DNA of 64,000 bases, taken from positions 62,001-126,000 of the forward strand of contig NZ_FOJN01000005.1 in assembly GCF_900111805.1 (NCBI RefSeq), written 5' to 3'. Positions 18,481-30,057 of this stretch are shown here, piece after piece; position 1 is the first letter of the stretch; every line of letters starts with the position of its first letter. The notes under the pieces are model-generated. The model saw only the letters and a list, made by a program, of their open reading frames with translations, had not been told where the DNA came from and did not search any database. The position numbers and the translations under genes were made by a program. The stretch is from Rhodococcoides kroppenstedtii (GTDB lineage Bacteria; Actinomycetota; Actinomycetes; Mycobacteriales; Mycobacteriaceae).

Positions 18481-21258
18481 CTACCCGCTGTTGCGCAAGG
18501 CAGTGGCGAGCCCGTTCATGGTGAGCAGGATGCCGCGCTTGACCTGTTCCCGGTCGTCCCCCGCACGAAGTTGCCGGAGCAGCTCCACCTGCAGGTGGTT
18601 GAGCGGCTCGAGGTAGGGGAAGCGGTTGAAGACCGAGCGAGCGAGAGCCGGGTTGTCGTCCAGCAGTCCGTCGTGTCCGGTGATCTTCAGGTACCAGGAC
18701 ACGGTGCGCGCGTGCTCGTCGGAGATCATCGCGAACACGGTGCGACGGAGCTCCTCGTCCGGCACCAGCTCGCTGTAGCGCGCGGCGAGGCCGAGGTCCG
18801 ACTTCGCCATGACCTGGGCCATGTTCGACAGCACGGTGCGGAAGAACGGCCACCGGCGGTAGAGATCGGAGAGGGTGCGCAGGCGCTCCTCGTCGTCGCC
18901 GACCCAGCCCTCGAACGCGGACCCCACGCCGTACCACCCGGGCAACATGACGCGGGACTGGCTCCAGGACATGACCCACGGGATCGCGCGCAGGTCGTAC
19001 ACGGAATTGGTGGGCTTGCGGGAGGCCGGCCTCGAGCCGATGTTGAGCTCGCCGATCTCCGCGACCGGCGTCGACAGGCGGAAGTAGTCGACGAAGCCGG
19101 GGGTCTCGTGGACCAGCGCGCCGTAGGCGGCACGGGCCCGGTCCGCGAGGTCGTCGAGCACGGCGTACGCCGCGTCCGCGCCGTCGCCGAGGCCCTCGAC
19201 GTCGAGGAGCGTGCTCTCGAGCGTCGCCGCGAGCAGCGTCTCGAGGTTGCGCCGGGCGGACTTCGGTTCGGCGTACTTGGCCGCGATGACCTCGCCCTGC
19301 TCGGTGAGGCGCAGCGAACCCGTCACCGCACCGTGCGGCTGCGCAAGGATCGCGTCGTAGCTCGGACCACCGCCGCGGCCCACGGTGCCGCCGCGACCGT
19401 GGAAGAGACGGAGTCGGATGCCCGTCTCGCGGGCGGCCTCGATCAGGTCCAGCTCCGCGCGGTACAGCGCCCAGTTGGCGGTGAGGTAGCCGCCGTCCTT
19501 GTTGGAGTCGGAGTACCCCAGCATGACTTCCTGGTGCATGCCGCGGGCCTCCACCAGCGCGCGGTACACGGGCACGTCGAGCGTCGCCCTGATGGTCGCG
19601 GCGCCCCCACGCAGATCGTCGATGGTCTCGAAGAGCGGCACCACGCCCACCGACGACGTCGGGCCCTCCCCCGGAACGCCCGGATCGAGGATGCCCGCTT
19701 CCTTGAGCAGCACGGCGGCCTCGAGCATGTCGCTGACGGAGGTACACATACTGATGATGTAGTTCGGCACCGACTCGGGGCCGTGCCGCCGCACCGCCTC
19801 CGCCGCCGCGGTGACGATGGCCAGTTCCTTGGCCGTCTGCTCGCTGAACTCCGCCCGCGCGCCTACCAGCGGACGCCGGGTCTCGAGCTCGGCGGACAGC
19901 ACGGCCACCCGCTCGTCCTCGCTCAGCGAGGCGTAGTCGGCGTGGACGCCGGCCCAGGCGAGGAGTTCGGCGATCACCGACTCGTGCACCTCGGAGTTCT
20001 GCCGCAGATCCAACCCGGAGAGGTGGAACCCGAAGGTGTCGACCGCACGACGCAGGGTCCCCAGCCGGTCGTCGGCGATGCTGTCGTCCCCGATCAGGCG
20101 CAGCGCGTGGTCGAGCACGTCGAGGTCGGCGAGGAGCTCCTGCGGCCGCTCGTACGGCTCGGCGTCGCCCACCTGCTCCGGCGGCAACGCGCCGGTCGGC
20201 ACCGAGTCCAGGACGCGCGACGCCGTGCGGGAGAGCCGTCGACGCAGACCGCGCACGGCGCGGCGGAACGGCTCGTCCGCACGGTATGCGGACTCGTCGC
20301 CGGAGGCGTCGGCGAGACGCTGCAGATCGTCGTCGACGTCGATCAGACGCGCCGACATCGACAGCTCGCGCTCGAGCTCCGCGAGGTGGCCGAGATACTT
20401 CTCGATCGCCACGGTGGCGGCCCGGCCCGTGGCGGTCCGCACCACCTCGGCCGTGACGTTCGGGTTGCCGTCACGGTCGCCGCCGATCCAGGATCCCGGC
20501 CGCAGTACCGGACGCGGCACCAGGTTCGCCTCGGGCCACCGTCGACGCAACTCGTCGCGGACGCGGGCGTCGATGGTCGGGATGACGTCGAACAGGGACA
20601 TGTCGTAGTACCGCAGGCCCACGTCGATCTCGTCCTGGATACGCAAGCGGGACAGGCGAATCAGAGCCGTCTGCCACAGCGTGAGGATCTGCCGATGGAT
20701 GCCGACCTCGGTCTCCCGCGCCTCGGCCGGATCGAGCTCGGTCCGCTCCCGGAACCGCATGAGCTCGGTGATGCGGGACTGCGTCTCGAAGATGCTCCGC
20801 CGCCGGGTCTCGGTCGGGTGCGCGGTGATGACGGGCGCGACGAGGGCGTCGCGCAGCAGATCCGCCACCCGGTCCGCGTCGAGGTCGGCGGCGTCGAGCT
20901 TGGCGTACGTGGCGGCCAGGCTGCTGTCCTGAGGCGGCTCGCCGGCCCGCACGTGCACCATGCGCCGGCGCTCGCGGTGGAGGTCCTCGGCCAGATTGGC
21001 CAGCAGGGAGAAATGGCTGAACGCGCGGATGACCGGGATTGCGCGCGCGATGTCGATTCCGGAGAAGAGATCGGCGAGTTCCGAGCGATCGATCTCCGAC
21101 CGGCGCACCCGGAAGGACTCGACGCGGGCGCGCTCGACGAGATCGAAGATCTCCGGACCCTCGTGGTCGCGAACGATGTCACCGAGAATGCCGCCGAGGA
21201 AGCGAATGTCCTCGCGCAGCGGCTCCGTGGCGGGCAAACCGGGATCGACGGTGGTCAT
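18481..21258 (-). CDS. ppc: Phosphoenolpyruvate carboxylase
   Basis: PEP carboxylase fixes bicarbonate onto PEP to make oxaloacetate, refilling the TCA cycle. The 925-residue protein has the catalytic segments [13 protein letters not shown] (catalytic His), [37 protein letters not shown] and a late [13 protein letters not shown]. It ends ATALRNSG, whereas most family members end in RNTG or QNTG. This Thr-to-Ser change at the invariant C-terminal motif is conservative. I chose the ATG at 21258, which follows a GATACT box by 6 nt. An in-frame GTG at 21291 would add 11 residues. It appears to be a single-gene unit. Confidence 0.96.
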   Translation of the reverse strand: MTTVDPGLPATEPLREDIRFLGGILGDIVRDHEGPEIFDLVERARVESFRVRRSEIDRSELADLFSGIDIARAIPVIRAFSHFSLLANLAEDLHRERRRMVHVRAGEPPQDSSLAATYAKLDAADLDADRVADLLRDALVAPVITAHPTETRRRSIFETQSRITELMRFRERTELDPAEARETEVGIHRQILTLWQTALIRLSRLRIQDEIDVGLRYYDMSLFDVIPTIDARVRDELRRRWPEANLVPRPVLRPGSWIGGDRDGNPNVTAEVVRTATGRAATVAIEKYLGHLAELERELSMSARLIDVDDDLQRLADASGDESAYRADEPFRRAVRGLRRRLSRTASRVLDSVPTGALPPEQVGDAEPYERPQELLADLDVLDHALRLIGDDSIADDRLGTLRRAVDTFGFHLSGLDLRQNSEVHESVIAELLAWAGVHADYASLSEDERVAVLSAELETRRPLVGARAEFSEQTAKELAIVTAAAEAVRRHGPESVPNYIISMCTSVSDMLEAAVLLKEAGILDPGVPGEGPTSSVGVVPLFETIDDLRGGAATIRATLDVPVYRALVEARGMHQEVMLGYSDSNKDGGYLTANWALYRAELDLIEAARETGIRLRLFHGRGGTVGRGGGPSYDAILAQPHGAVTGSLRLTEQGEVIAAKYAEPKSARRNLETLLAATLESTLLDVEGLGDGADAAYAVLDDLADRARAAYGALVHETPGFVDYFRLSTPVAEIGELNIGSRPASRKPTNSVYDLRAIPWVMSWSQSRVMLPGWYGVGSAFEGWVGDDEERLRTLSDLYRRWPFFRTVLSNMAQVMAKSDLGLAARYSELVPDEELRRTVFAMISDEHARTVSWYLKITGHDGLLDDNPALARSVFNRFPYLEPLNHLQVELLRQLRAGDDREQVKRGILLTMNGLATALRNSG

Positions 21259-21264
21259 GGAGTC

Positions 21265-21270
21265 AGTATC
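21265..21270 (-). promoter_or_regulatory. Weak -10 box before ppc ATG
   Basis: GATACT on the minus strand ends 6 nt before the ATG at 21258. It matches TANNNT only at the second and last positions, so support for a leaderless ppc start is modest. Confidence 0.3.
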
Positions 21271-21336
21271 GTCGCCGACCGGCTCGGACACGGTGCAGCC
21301 GACGAGTGCTCCCGGTCACACCGGGGTGTTCGGGGG

Positions 21337-21570
21337 TCAGGCGAACTTGATCTCGAGGCCGATGCCGAGGATGCAGATCAGCCAGACGATGCCGGTGAAG
21401 ACCGTGACGCGGTCGAGATTCTTCTCGACCACCGAGGACCCCGACAGGGAGGACTGGACGCCGCCGCCGAACAGGCTCGACAGGCCGCCACCCTTGCCGC
21501 GGTGCAGCAGGACGAAGACCAGCAGAGCGATGCTGGTGACCACCAGCAGGATGTCCAGGAACGTGCGCAT
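21337..21570 (-). CDS. secG: SecG preprotein translocase subunit
   Basis: SecG is the small membrane subunit of the SecYEG channel that aids protein export. The 77 residues form two hydrophobic helices, LDILLVVTSIALLVFVLLHRG near the N-terminus and VTVFTGIVWLICILGIGLEIKFA at the C-terminus, joined by GKGGGLSSLFGGG, the glycine-rich loop of SecG. The ATG at 21570 starts MRTFLDILLV, which is the family start. An in-frame extension to 21672 would run through the terminator hairpin and is rejected. A TAGGAT box 8 nt upstream suggests its own leaderless promoter. It sits after gap-pgk-tpiA as in other actinobacteria. Confidence 0.95.
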   Translation of the reverse strand: MRTFLDILLVVTSIALLVFVLLHRGKGGGLSSLFGGGVQSSLSGSSVVEKNLDRVTVFTGIVWLICILGIGLEIKFA

Positions 21571-21578
21571 GATGGACG

Positions 21579-21584
21579 ATCCTA
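21579..21584 (-). promoter_or_regulatory. -10 box for leaderless secG transcript
   Basis: TAGGAT on the minus strand ends 8 nt before the secG ATG and lies just after the strong hairpin downstream of tpiA. This order (terminator, then promoter) argues that secG is transcribed independently. Confidence 0.5.
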
Positions 21585-21603
21585 CAGGCCCGGTTCCGAC
21601 CGA

Positions 21604-21639
21604 CGAGAAAGGGCACGTCGTCCGACGTGCCCTTTCTCG
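21604..21639 (-). terminator. 17-bp perfect hairpin terminator after tpiA
   Basis: CGAGAAAGGGCACGTCG and its exact complement are separated by only TC, giving a 17-bp perfect stem. The hairpin begins 16 nt after the tpiA stop on the minus strand and precedes the secG promoter. There is no long T-run. It is the strongest hairpin I saw in the window and marks the end of the gap-pgk-tpiA unit. Confidence 0.8.
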
Positions 21640-21655
21640 ATCGGAAAGCGGACGA

Positions 21656-22441
21656 TCAGGGCAGCGGCCCACCGGCCGCGATCGCGCACAGCGTCGCGAA
21701 CTCGTCGGCCTTCAGGGACGCTCCGCCCACCAGCGCGCCGTCGACGTCGGTCTGTCCGACGATCTCGCCGACGTTCTTCGAACTGACCGATCCTCCGTAG
21801 AGGATGCGGACCGCGGCGGCGGTGTCGACGTTCGCCAACGACGCGAGTTCGGTGCGCACCGCGGCGCACACCTCCTGGGCGTCGGCCGCGCTCGCGACCT
21901 TGCCGGTCCCGATGGCCCAGACCGGTTCGTACGCGACGACGACCTTCGCGATCTGGTCGGCCGACAGTCCCGCGAGCGATCCGCGCAACTGCTCGAGGTT
22001 GTGGGCCACGTGCTCGCCCGCCTCGCGCACGTCGAGGCCCTCGCCGATGCAGACGATCGGGGTGAGCCCGTGCTTCAGCGCGGCCGTGGTCTTGGCCAGC
22101 ACCGTCGCGTCGTCCTCGCCGTGACCGGCGCGACGCTCGGAATGGCCCACCACGACGTACGTGCAGCCCAGCTTGGCCAGGAACGCGCCGCTGATGTCAC
22201 CGGTGTACGCACCCTGATCGTGCGGCGAAAGGTCCTGCGCACCGTAGGTGAGCAGGAGCTTGTCGCCCTCGACCAGCGTCTGGACGCTGCGGATGTCGGT
22301 GAACGGCGGGATGACCGCCACGTCGACTTTCTCGAAGTACTTCGCGGGCAGCGAGAACGCGATCTTCTGCACCAGAGCGATGGCCTCGAGGTGGTTGAGG
22401 TTCATCTTCCAGTTGCCCGCGATGAACGGCGTCCTGCTCAT
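21656..22441 (-). CDS. tpiA: Triosephosphate isomerase
   Basis: This isomerase interconverts dihydroxyacetone phosphate and glyceraldehyde-3-phosphate in glycolysis. The 261-residue TIM barrel has the N-terminal [12 protein letters not shown] with the active-site Asn and Lys, [15 protein letters not shown] with the catalytic His, [17 protein letters not shown] with the catalytic Glu and loop 6, and the phosphate-binding [11 protein letters not shown]. The ATG at 22441 overlaps the pgk stop as ATGA. It is the last gene of the gap-pgk-tpiA set, closed by a strong hairpin. Confidence 0.98.
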   Translation of the reverse strand: MSRTPFIAGNWKMNLNHLEAIALVQKIAFSLPAKYFEKVDVAVIPPFTDIRSVQTLVEGDKLLLTYGAQDLSPHDQGAYTGDISGAFLAKLGCTYVVVGHSERRAGHGEDDATVLAKTTAALKHGLTPIVCIGEGLDVREAGEHVAHNLEQLRGSLAGLSADQIAKVVVAYEPVWAIGTGKVASAADAQEVCAAVRTELASLANVDTAAAVRILYGGSVSSKNVGEIVGQTDVDGALVGGASLKADEFATLCAIAAGGPLP

Positions 22442-23655
22442 GCGTCACCCTCCAGAACGGACAGGCCCGGCAGGGTCTTGCCCTCGAGGTACTCGAGGGA
22501 GGCACCGCCGCCGGTGGAGATGTGCGAGAAGCCGTCCTCGGGCAGACCCAGCGTACGCACGGCCGCCGCGGAATCGCCGCCGCCGACGACGCTGAACGCG
22601 CCCTTGGCGGTGGCCGCGATGATGGCCTTCGCGATCCCCGCCGTGCCGGACGAGAACTTCTCGAACTCGAAGACGCCGGCGGGACCGTTCCAGAAGATCG
22701 TCTTCGCGTTGCCGAGGACCGCGTCGAAGCGATTCACAGAATCCGGGCCCACGTCCAGGCCCATCCAGCCGTCCGGGATCTCCGAGGACTTCACGACCTT
22801 CGAGTCCGCGTCGGCGGAGAACGAGTCCGCCACCACGACGTCGGTGGGCAGGTGGATCACGTCGCCGAACCGCTCGAGCAGGTCCTTGCACGTATCGATC
22901 CGATCCTCCTGCAGCAGCGAGGAACCGACCGAGTAGCCCTGCGCGGCGAGGAACGTGAACGCCATGCCGCCACCGATGACCAGGGTGTCCACCTTGGGCG
23001 CGAGCGCCTCGATGACCCCGATCTTGTCGGAGACCTTGGACCCGCCCAGCACCACCGCGTAGGGCCGCTCGGGGGTCTCGGTCAGCCGGGTCAGCACGTC
23101 CACCTCGGTGGCGACGAGCGTGCCCGCGTAGTGCGGGAGCAGCGTCGCGACGTCGTACACCGACGCCTGCTTGCGGTGGACGACGCCGAAGCCGTCGGAC
23201 ACGAACGCGGCATCGTCGCCGGCCAACGTGGCCAACTCCTTCGCCAGAGCCAGTCGCTCGTCGTCGTTCTTGCTGGTCTCGCGCGGGTCGAACCGCACGT
23301 TCTCGAGCAGCAGGACGTCGCCGTCGGTGAGTCCCTCGGCGCGGGCCTCGGCGTCCTGCCCGACGACGTCGCCGGCCAGCTGGACGTGCCGACCGAGCAG
23401 CTCACCGAGCTTCGCGGCGACCGGCGCCAGCGAGTACTTCGCGTCCGGCGCGCCCTCCGGGCGACCCAGGTGGGCCACCACGACGAGCTTCGCGCCCGCC
23501 TCGAGCAGCGCGTTCAACGTGGGCAGGGACGCCTCGATGCGCCCGGCGTCGGTGATCTCGCCGCCGTCGAGCGGGACGTTGAAGTCCGCCCGTACCAGCA
23601 CGCCGCGACCGGAGACCCCGGCGTCGATCAGGTCCTGCAGTGTCTGGACCGCCAT
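22438..23655 (-). CDS. pgk: Phosphoglycerate kinase
   Basis: This kinase makes ATP from 1,3-bisphosphoglycerate in glycolysis. The 405 residues have [15 protein letters not shown] near the N-terminus, [31 protein letters not shown] and the C-terminal nucleotide motif [16 protein letters not shown]. Length is normal. The start at 23655 lies 4 nt after the gap stop, indicating tight co-translation. The end overlaps tpiA as ATGA. Confidence 0.98.
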   Translation of the reverse strand: MAVQTLQDLIDAGVSGRGVLVRADFNVPLDGGEITDAGRIEASLPTLNALLEAGAKLVVVAHLGRPEGAPDAKYSLAPVAAKLGELLGRHVQLAGDVVGQDAEARAEGLTDGDVLLLENVRFDPRETSKNDDERLALAKELATLAGDDAAFVSDGFGVVHRKQASVYDVATLLPHYAGTLVATEVDVLTRLTETPERPYAVVLGGSKVSDKIGVIEALAPKVDTLVIGGGMAFTFLAAQGYSVGSSLLQEDRIDTCKDLLERFGDVIHLPTDVVVADSFSADADSKVVKSSEIPDGWMGLDVGPDSVNRFDAVLGNAKTIFWNGPAGVFEFEKFSSGTAGIAKAIIAATAKGAFSVVGGGDSAAAVRTLGLPEDGFSHISTGGGASLEYLEGKTLPGLSVLEGDA

Positions 23656-23659
23656 CGCG

Positions 23660-24781
<1,122 letters not shown>

Positions 24782-24783
24782 TC

Positions 24784-24789
24784 AGCCTA
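24784..24789 (-). promoter_or_regulatory. -10 box upstream of gap
   Basis: TAGGCT on the minus strand fits TANNNT and would start transcription about 95-100 nt before the gap GTG, giving a structured leader. No convincing -35 is visible. Confidence 0.4.
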
Positions 24790-24821
24790 GTGCCCGCGGG
24801 CCGTGCTCTCGACGGGTGCCC

Positions 24822-25805
24822 TCAGGCCTCGTCGAGCAACTCCGCCGTGACCGCGGACTCGGTGTCCGGGACACCGGTGTCCTTCGCCTTGCGGTCCGCC
24901 ATCGAGAGCAGCCGGCGGATCCGTCCTGCCACCGCGTCCTTGGTCATCGGCGGATCCGCCAACTGGCCCAGCTCTTCGAGCGAGGCCTGGCGATGCTGGA
25001 CCCGCAGGTGACCGGCGGCCGCGAGATGGTCCGGGACGTCGTCGCCCAGAATGGCCAGGGCACGCTCGACCCGAGCCGCGGCCGCCACGGCCGCACGGGC
25101 GGATCGACGCAGGTTGGCATCGTCGAAGTTGGCGAGCCGGTTCGCGGTGGCCCGCACCTCCCGACGCATGCGGCGTTCCTCCCAGGTCAACCGGGTGTCC
25201 TGCGCGCCCATGTGGGTGAGCAGCGCGCCGATGGCCTCCCCGTCGCGCACCACCACGCGGTCGGCCCCGCGGACCTCACGCGCCTTCGCGGCGACGCCGA
25301 GACGACGTGCGGCCCCGACCAGCGCCAGAGCCGCCTCCGGCCCGGGGCAGCTGACCTCGAGGGCGGACGACCGACCGGGCTCGGTCAGCGAACCGTGGGC
25401 GAGGAACGCGCCGCGCCAGGCCGCGCCGGCATCGGCGACGGTGCCGCCCACCACCTGCGCCGGAAGACCGCGGACGGGTCGGCCCCGCAGGTCCAGCAGT
25501 CCCGTCTGCCGGGCGAGCGCCTCGCCGTCCTTGGCCACGCGGACCACCCAGCGGGTGCTCTTGCGCAGACCGCCGGCTCCCACCACGTGCACGTCCGCGC
25601 CGTACCCGAACAGGTCGAAGATCTCCCTACGGAGGCGCCGCGCGATGGAGAGCTGGTCCACCTCGGCCTCCACGACGACGCGGCCGGCGACGATGTGCAG
25701 TCCGCCGGCGAACCGCAGGAGGGCGGAAACCTCGGCCTTCCGAGACGACGCCCTCGACTCGGTCAGTCTGCTCAGTTCGTCCTTGACGTCGGCGGTCATG
25801 GCCAC
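24822..25805 (-). CDS. whiA: WhiA-family transcription regulator
   Basis: WhiA is a DNA-binding protein conserved in Gram-positive bacteria. In Streptomyces it drives sporulation septation genes with WhiB. The 327 residues have an N-terminal pair of LAGLIDADG-derived domains ([12 protein letters not shown], then [15 protein letters not shown]) and a C-terminal helix-turn-helix about 265-315 ([28 protein letters not shown]). The catalytic residues of homing endonucleases are not expected in this family. The ATG at 25805 gives [11 protein letters not shown], and it overlaps yvcK by 10 nt. The order rapZ-yvcK-whiA is conserved from Bacillus to actinobacteria. Confidence 0.95.
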   Translation of the reverse strand: MAMTADVKDELSRLTESRASSRKAEVSALLRFAGGLHIVAGRVVVEAEVDQLSIARRLRREIFDLFGYGADVHVVGAGGLRKSTRWVVRVAKDGEALARQTGLLDLRGRPVRGLPAQVVGGTVADAGAAWRGAFLAHGSLTEPGRSSALEVSCPGPEAALALVGAARRLGVAAKAREVRGADRVVVRDGEAIGALLTHMGAQDTRLTWEERRMRREVRATANRLANFDDANLRRSARAAVAAAARVERALAILGDDVPDHLAAAGHLRVQHRQASLEELGQLADPPMTKDAVAGRIRRLLSMADRKAKDTGVPDTESAVTAELLDEA

Positions 25806-26797
25806 GACGAGGTGTCCTTCCTGTCACTGCTGGGGGTGCCGCCGGTCCACGACGCGACGACGTCCGCGAGTTTGGCGGGGTCGTGCGTGCGCAGCGTGTC
25901 CGACGCCACGTCGGCGTAGACGACGTCCGCACCGAAGAGGGCGGCCGCGCGGGCCAGATGGTCGCGCTCGGACCCCGGCGGGACCGACGCGGAATCGACC
26001 ACCACGTGGTGCACCCGAAAACCGGGGGCGTGTTGGGACAGTACGTGCAGATGACGTTCCGCCGAGAATCCCGCGGTCTCCCCCGGCTCCGGGCCCAGGT
26101 TCAGCACGAGCACCTTGCGCGCCGCGGTGGCGGCCAGGGCGGCGAAGAGGTCGGGCACCAGAACGTGCGGGAGGACGCTCGAGAACCAGGACCCCGGACC
26201 CAACACCACCAGGTCCGCCCGCTCGATCGCGCGCACGGCGGACTCGGTGGCGGGCGGATCGGCCGGCCGGAGGCGAACTCGACGGACTTTGCCCGGAGTG
26301 GTCGCGACGGCGACCTGCCCGCGAATCACCCGACTGACGCGCGGGTCCTCCTCGAGACCCGAGACGTCCGCCTCGATGTCGAGGGCCACCGGAGACATCG
26401 GCAGAACGCGACCGGCCACGTCGAGCACGCGCCCGAGCTCGTCCAGCGCGAGCACCGGATCGCCCAGGACCTCGGTGAGTCCGGCGAGCACGAGGTTGCC
26501 CACGCTGTGTCCGGCCAGCGCGCCGTTGCCGCCGAAGCGGTGCTGCACCACGTCGGCCCACAGCCGGCTCCGGGGGTCCTCCCCCGCGAGCGCCGCGAGC
26601 GCCATGCGGAGATCACCGGGCGGGATCATGCCGAGCTCGGCCCGCAGTCGGCCCGACGATCCACCGTCGTCGGCAACGGTGACCACGGCCGTGACGTCGG
26701 CGGACAGGCGCCGGGCGGCGGACAACGTGGCGTACAGACCGTGACCGCCACCCAGTGCGACGATGCGGGGCGCGGTCACCACGGAGTCGGAGTTCAC
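25796..26797 (-). CDS. YvcK/CofD-like gluconeogenesis factor
   Basis: YvcK-family proteins bind UDP-sugars and are needed for growth on gluconeogenic carbon sources and for normal wall synthesis; M. tuberculosis CuvA (Rv1422) belongs here. The 333 residues start [20 protein letters not shown]. They contain the nucleotide-binding [16 protein letters not shown] and [18 protein letters not shown], then [12 protein letters not shown] and later [18 protein letters not shown]. The GTG at 26797 overlaps the rapZ stop (GTGA); a longer upstream frame is a rapZ shadow. It overlaps whiA by 10 nt. Confidence 0.93.
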   Translation of the reverse strand: MNSDSVVTAPRIVALGGGHGLYATLSAARRLSADVTAVVTVADDGGSSGRLRAELGMIPPGDLRMALAALAGEDPRSRLWADVVQHRFGGNGALAGHSVGNLVLAGLTEVLGDPVLALDELGRVLDVAGRVLPMSPVALDIEADVSGLEEDPRVSRVIRGQVAVATTPGKVRRVRLRPADPPATESAVRAIERADLVVLGPGSWFSSVLPHVLVPDLFAALAATAARKVLVLNLGPEPGETAGFSAERHLHVLSQHAPGFRVHHVVVDSASVPPGSERDHLARAAALFGADVVYADVASDTLRTHDPAKLADVVASWTGGTPSSDRKDTSSWP

Positions 26798-27750
26798 TCG
26801 CGGCCCAGATCCCGGTGCACCACCCGCACCGTCGTGTCGGCGTCGCTCCGCAGTCGGGCCGCCAGGGCCTCGGTGACCGCGACGCTGCGGTGCTTGCCGC
26901 CGGTGCAGCCGACCCCGACGGTCATGTACCGCTTGCCCTCGCGCCGGTACCCGGCGAGGGTCAGCACCAGCAACCGGTGATAGAGGTCGAGGTACTCGTC
27001 CGCGCCCGGTTGGTTCAGCACGTAGCTCGCGACGTCCGGGTCCTGCCCGGTGCGGGCGCGAAGCTCCGGCACCCAGTGCGGGTTGGGCAGGAAGCGCATG
27101 TCGCACAGCACGTCCGCGTCCAGCGGCAGGCCGTACTTGAAGCCGAAGGATTCGACGGTGACCGCCACTGTGCCGGCCGCCTCGTCGCCGAACGCCGCGG
27201 CGATCCGCTCACGCAGGCCGTGGACCGACAGCACGCTCGTGTCGATCACCAGGTGGGCGCGTTCCTTCACCGGGGCCAGCCGGGCACGCTCACGGGCGAT
27301 GCCCTCGCTCAACGTGCCGTCGGCGCCGTAGTTCTGCAGCGGATGGCTGCGCCGCACCGACTCGAAGCGTCGGATCAGGACGTCGTCGGACGCGTCGAGG
27401 AACAGCACCCGTGGTCGCACGTCGGCCGCCGCGAGATCACCGAGCAGGCTCGGTACGTCGCCGTTGAACAGTCGACTACGGACGTCGACCACCAGCGCCA
27501 ACCGCTCGAGCCGAGGCTCGGCCGACCGCCCGATCTCGATCATCCGGCCGATGAGCTCCGGCGGCATGTTGTCCGCGACGTACCACCCGAGGTCCTCGAG
27601 CACCTTGGCCGCCGTCCCCAGTCCCGCACCCGAGAGTCCGGTGACCAGCGCGACCTCGATGTCGTCGTCGCCGATGGCCCGGAGGTCACCGGTGTCGCTG
27701 CCGACGTTCCGGAGGTCACCGGTATCACTGTCCGTCCGTGGTGATGTCAC
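26794..27750 (-). CDS. rapZ: RapZ (YvcJ)-like nucleotide-binding protein
   Basis: RapZ-family proteins bind nucleotides; in E. coli RapZ delivers the GlmZ sRNA to RNase E. The 318 residues have the P-loop [18 protein letters not shown] near 37, [33 protein letters not shown] and the C-terminal [19 protein letters not shown] with [19 protein letters not shown]. The P-loop lysine of GxSGAGKS is replaced by leucine (about residue 44), a relaxed loop also seen in actinobacterial relatives. Residues 7-26 contain two copies of SDTGDLR in 10-residue units before the domain. The GTG at 27750 overlaps the uvrC stop. Confidence 0.93.
   Translation of the reverse strand: MTSPRTDSDTGDLRNVGSDTGDLRAIGDDDIEVALVTGLSGAGLGTAAKVLEDLGWYVADNMPPELIGRMIEIGRSAEPRLERLALVVDVRSRLFNGDVPSLLGDLAAADVRPRVLFLDASDDVLIRRFESVRRSHPLQNYGADGTLSEGIARERARLAPVKERAHLVIDTSVLSVHGLRERIAAAFGDEAAGTVAVTVESFGFKYGLPLDADVLCDMRFLPNPHWVPELRARTGQDPDVASYVLNQPGADEYLDLYHRLLVLTLAGYRREGKRYMTVGVGCTGGKHRSVAVTEALAARLRSDADTTVRVVHRDLGRE
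27673..27732 (-). repeat. 30-bp in-frame duplication in rapZ N-terminus
   Basis: Two 30-bp units encode [10 protein letters not shown] and [10 protein letters not shown]. They lie before the conserved P-loop domain, so the number of copies probably does not affect the fold. Confidence 0.65.
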
Positions 27751-29939
27751 TCGCCGACCGATCCTCTTCCCGAGACCGCGCTCGCCGGCTCCGCTGCGGA
27801 ACGGTCGACTCCGGCCTCGTCGTCGGCCCCATCATCGCGCACCGGCTCGTCCGGTGCGACCGCGACGCCGGGGTCCACGGGATCGGACGATTCGGGCGAG
27901 TCGGGTACCGCGCCCACCCCGAGGGCGTCGAGCACGGCACGCGCCGTGGTCTCCCCGATGCCGGGCACCTCGATGATCTCGGACACCTGCGCCTGCTTGA
28001 GCTTGGCCACCGATCCGAAGTGCGACACCAGCGCGTTCCGCCGCGCCTCGCCCAGTCCGCGGACGGAATCCAGGGCCGACGCGGTCATCCGCTTGCTGCG
28101 CTTGCTGCGGTGGAAGGTGATGGCGAACCGGTGGGCCTCGTCGCGGACGCGCTGGAGCAGGAACAGCGATTCGCTGGTTCGCGGGAGGATCACCGGATCG
28201 GCCTCGCCCGGCACCCAGACCTCCTCCAGCCGCTTGGCCAGCCCGACGACGGCGACGTCGGTGACCCCGAGGTCGTCGAGCACCGCGGCGGCCGCGGCCA
28301 CCTGGGGAGCACCGCCGTCGACGACGAACAGGTTGGGCGGGTAGGCGAACCGACGCGGCCGACCCGTCTGCGGGTCCAGGGCGGCCTCGGGAGCGAGATC
28401 GCCGCCGGAGTCCTTGCCGTGCCGGAGGAACCGCCGGCGGGTGACCTCGGCGATGCTGGCGACGTCGTCGGAGCGCCCGTCGCCCGCGGCCTCCTTGATG
28501 GCGTAGTGGCGGTAGTCGCTCTTGCGGGGCAGACCGTCCTCGAAGACGACCAGCGAGGCGACCACGTCGGTGCCCTGGACGTGCGAGATGTCGATGCACT
28601 CGATCCGCAGCGGGGCGGTGTCGAGGTCGAGGGCCTCCTGAATCCCCTGCAGTGCGGCCGAGCGCGACGTGAAATCGCCGGCCCGCTTCATCTTGTGCTG
28701 CTGCAGCGCCTCCTTGGCGTTGCGCGCCACCGTCTCCGCCAGTGCCTTCTTGTCGCCGCGCTGCGGCACCCGCAGCTTGACCGAGGATCCGCGCAGCTCC
28801 GAGAGCCAGGCGGTGATCTCCTCCGCGTCCGGCGGGAGCACCGGCACCAGGACCTCCCGCGGCACGGCGGTGGCCGCACCCTCGTCGGTGGTGGCCGACA
28901 ACGCGGCCTGCTCGCCGTAGAACTGGGTGAGGAACTGCGAGACCAGTGCGGCGTCGCCGCCGGGGTCGATCGCGGCGTCGCCGCCGGCATCGATCGCGGC
29001 GGCGCCGCCGGGGTCGGTGGTCGAGCCCGAGTCCGACCCGAGGCCGCTCTCGACGACTTCGCCGGCCTTCTCCACGACCCAGCCGCGTTGTCCGCGAACC
29101 CGGCCGCCGCGGACGTGGAACACCTGCACCGCGGCCTCGAGATCGTCGCCGGCGAAGGCGACGAGATCGGCGTCCGTCCCGTCGCCGAGCACCACGGCCT
29201 GCTTCTCCAGGGCGCGCTTGAGGGCGCCGATGTCGTCCCGCAGGCGGGCGGCGGCCTCGAAGTCCAGGTCCTCGGACGCGGCCTGCATGCGGTTCTCGAG
29301 CTCGCGCACCAGCTTGTCCGTCTTGCCCGACAGGAAGTCGCAGAAGTCCTCGACGGTGCGACGGTGCTCCGCGGCGGACACGCGATCGATGCACGGCGCC
29401 GAGCACTTGTCGATGTAGCCGAGCAGACAGGGGCGGCCGATCTGACCGTGGCGCTTGAACACCCCGGCCGAGCAGGTGCGAGCCGGGAAGACGCGGAGCA
29501 GCAGGTCGAGGGTCTCGCGGATGGCCCAGGCGTGGGCGTACGGGCCGAAGTACCGCACGCCCTTGCGGCGCGGCCCGCGGTAGACGAACAGCCGCGGGTA
29601 CTCCTCGTTCATGGTGACCGCGAGCATGGGATAGCTCTTGTCGTCGCGGTACCGGACGTTGAAGCGGGGGTCGAACTCCTTGATCCAGTTGTACTCGAGC
29701 TGCAGCGCCTCGACCTCGGTGGTGACCACCGTCCACTCGACGGACGCCGCCGTCGTGACCATCTGGCGGGTGCGCGGATGCAGACCCGCGATGTCGGCGA
29801 AATAGGAATTGAGACGGCTGCGCAGGCTCTTGGCCTTGCCGACGTAGATCACTCGTCCGTGCGGGTCGCGGAACTTGTAGACGCCGGGCTCGACCGGGAT
29901 GGTCCCGGTGGCCGGGCGGTATGTAGCGGGGTCGGGCAC
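27747..29939 (-). CDS. uvrC: UvrC excinuclease subunit, enlarged
   Basis: UvrC makes both incisions in nucleotide excision repair. The 730-residue protein has the GIY-YIG nuclease domain ([20 protein letters not shown]) near 15-100. Four cysteines follow in [16 protein letters not shown] and [13 protein letters not shown], the positions that hold an Fe-S cluster in E. coli UvrC. Next come a UVR segment ([20 protein letters not shown]), an RNase H-like nuclease ([20 protein letters not shown]) and C-terminal helix-hairpin-helices. It is longer than the usual 600-650 residues. An Ala/Gly/Asp repeat sits at about 307-330, and an acidic tail of about 55 residues follows the last helix-hairpin-helix. 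GTG 29939 has a TAACCT box 7 nt upstream. Confidence 0.97.
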   Translation of the reverse strand: MPDPATYRPATGTIPVEPGVYKFRDPHGRVIYVGKAKSLRSRLNSYFADIAGLHPRTRQMVTTAASVEWTVVTTEVEALQLEYNWIKEFDPRFNVRYRDDKSYPMLAVTMNEEYPRLFVYRGPRRKGVRYFGPYAHAWAIRETLDLLLRVFPARTCSAGVFKRHGQIGRPCLLGYIDKCSAPCIDRVSAAEHRRTVEDFCDFLSGKTDKLVRELENRMQAASEDLDFEAAARLRDDIGALKRALEKQAVVLGDGTDADLVAFAGDDLEAAVQVFHVRGGRVRGQRGWVVEKAGEVVESGLGSDSGSTTDPGGAAAIDAGGDAAIDPGGDAALVSQFLTQFYGEQAALSATTDEGAATAVPREVLVPVLPPDAEEITAWLSELRGSSVKLRVPQRGDKKALAETVARNAKEALQQHKMKRAGDFTSRSAALQGIQEALDLDTAPLRIECIDISHVQGTDVVASLVVFEDGLPRKSDYRHYAIKEAAGDGRSDDVASIAEVTRRRFLRHGKDSGGDLAPEAALDPQTGRPRRFAYPPNLFVVDGGAPQVAAAAAVLDDLGVTDVAVVGLAKRLEEVWVPGEADPVILPRTSESLFLLQRVRDEAHRFAITFHRSKRSKRMTASALDSVRGLGEARRNALVSHFGSVAKLKQAQVSEIIEVPGIGETTARAVLDALGVGAVPDSPESSDPVDPGVAVAPDEPVRDDGADDEAGVDRSAAEPASAVSGRGSVGE
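28951..29022 (-). repeat. 24-bp tandem repeat inside uvrC
   Basis: Three 24-bp units (the first two nearly identical, the third diverged) start GCGTCGCCGCCGGGGTCGAT, GCGTCGCCGCCGGCATCGAT and GCGGCGCCGCCGGGGTCGGT on the plus strand. In the protein they give 8-residue Ala-Ile-Asp-Gly-Gly-Asp-Ala units, a flexible linker between the UVR and RNase H-like parts. Confidence 0.75.
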
Positions 29940-29946
29940 GGTCTCC

Positions 29947-29952
29947 AGGTTA
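29947..29952 (-). promoter_or_regulatory. -10 box for leaderless uvrC transcript
   Basis: TAACCT on the minus strand ends 7 nt before the uvrC GTG at 29939. It heads the uvrC-rapZ-yvcK-whiA unit, which is otherwise a series of GTGA overlaps. Confidence 0.55.
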
Positions 29953-30057
29953 GTCGCCGGGTGCGACACGTCCGCCGCGGCGCCGGGCGGTGGTTCGCGC
30001 ACCGAACGAGTTCGCCGAAGTGCCTCGGGGAACGCGCGGGCAGGGTGTGATGGACCG

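Noticed and set aside
21604..21639. Inverted repeat considered as a transposon end or attachment site
   Set aside because: It is a single 2-nt-loop hairpin just after tpiA with no transposase, integrase or target duplication, so a terminator is the simple explanation.
18268..21786. A 1172-codon open frame antisense to ppc and secG
   Set aside because: Shadow of ppc on the opposite strand; it has no motif and crosses the terminator hairpin.
28951..29022. CRISPR-like spacing of repeats in uvrC
   Set aside because: Units are directly adjacent, in frame and coding; there are no spacers and no cas genes.
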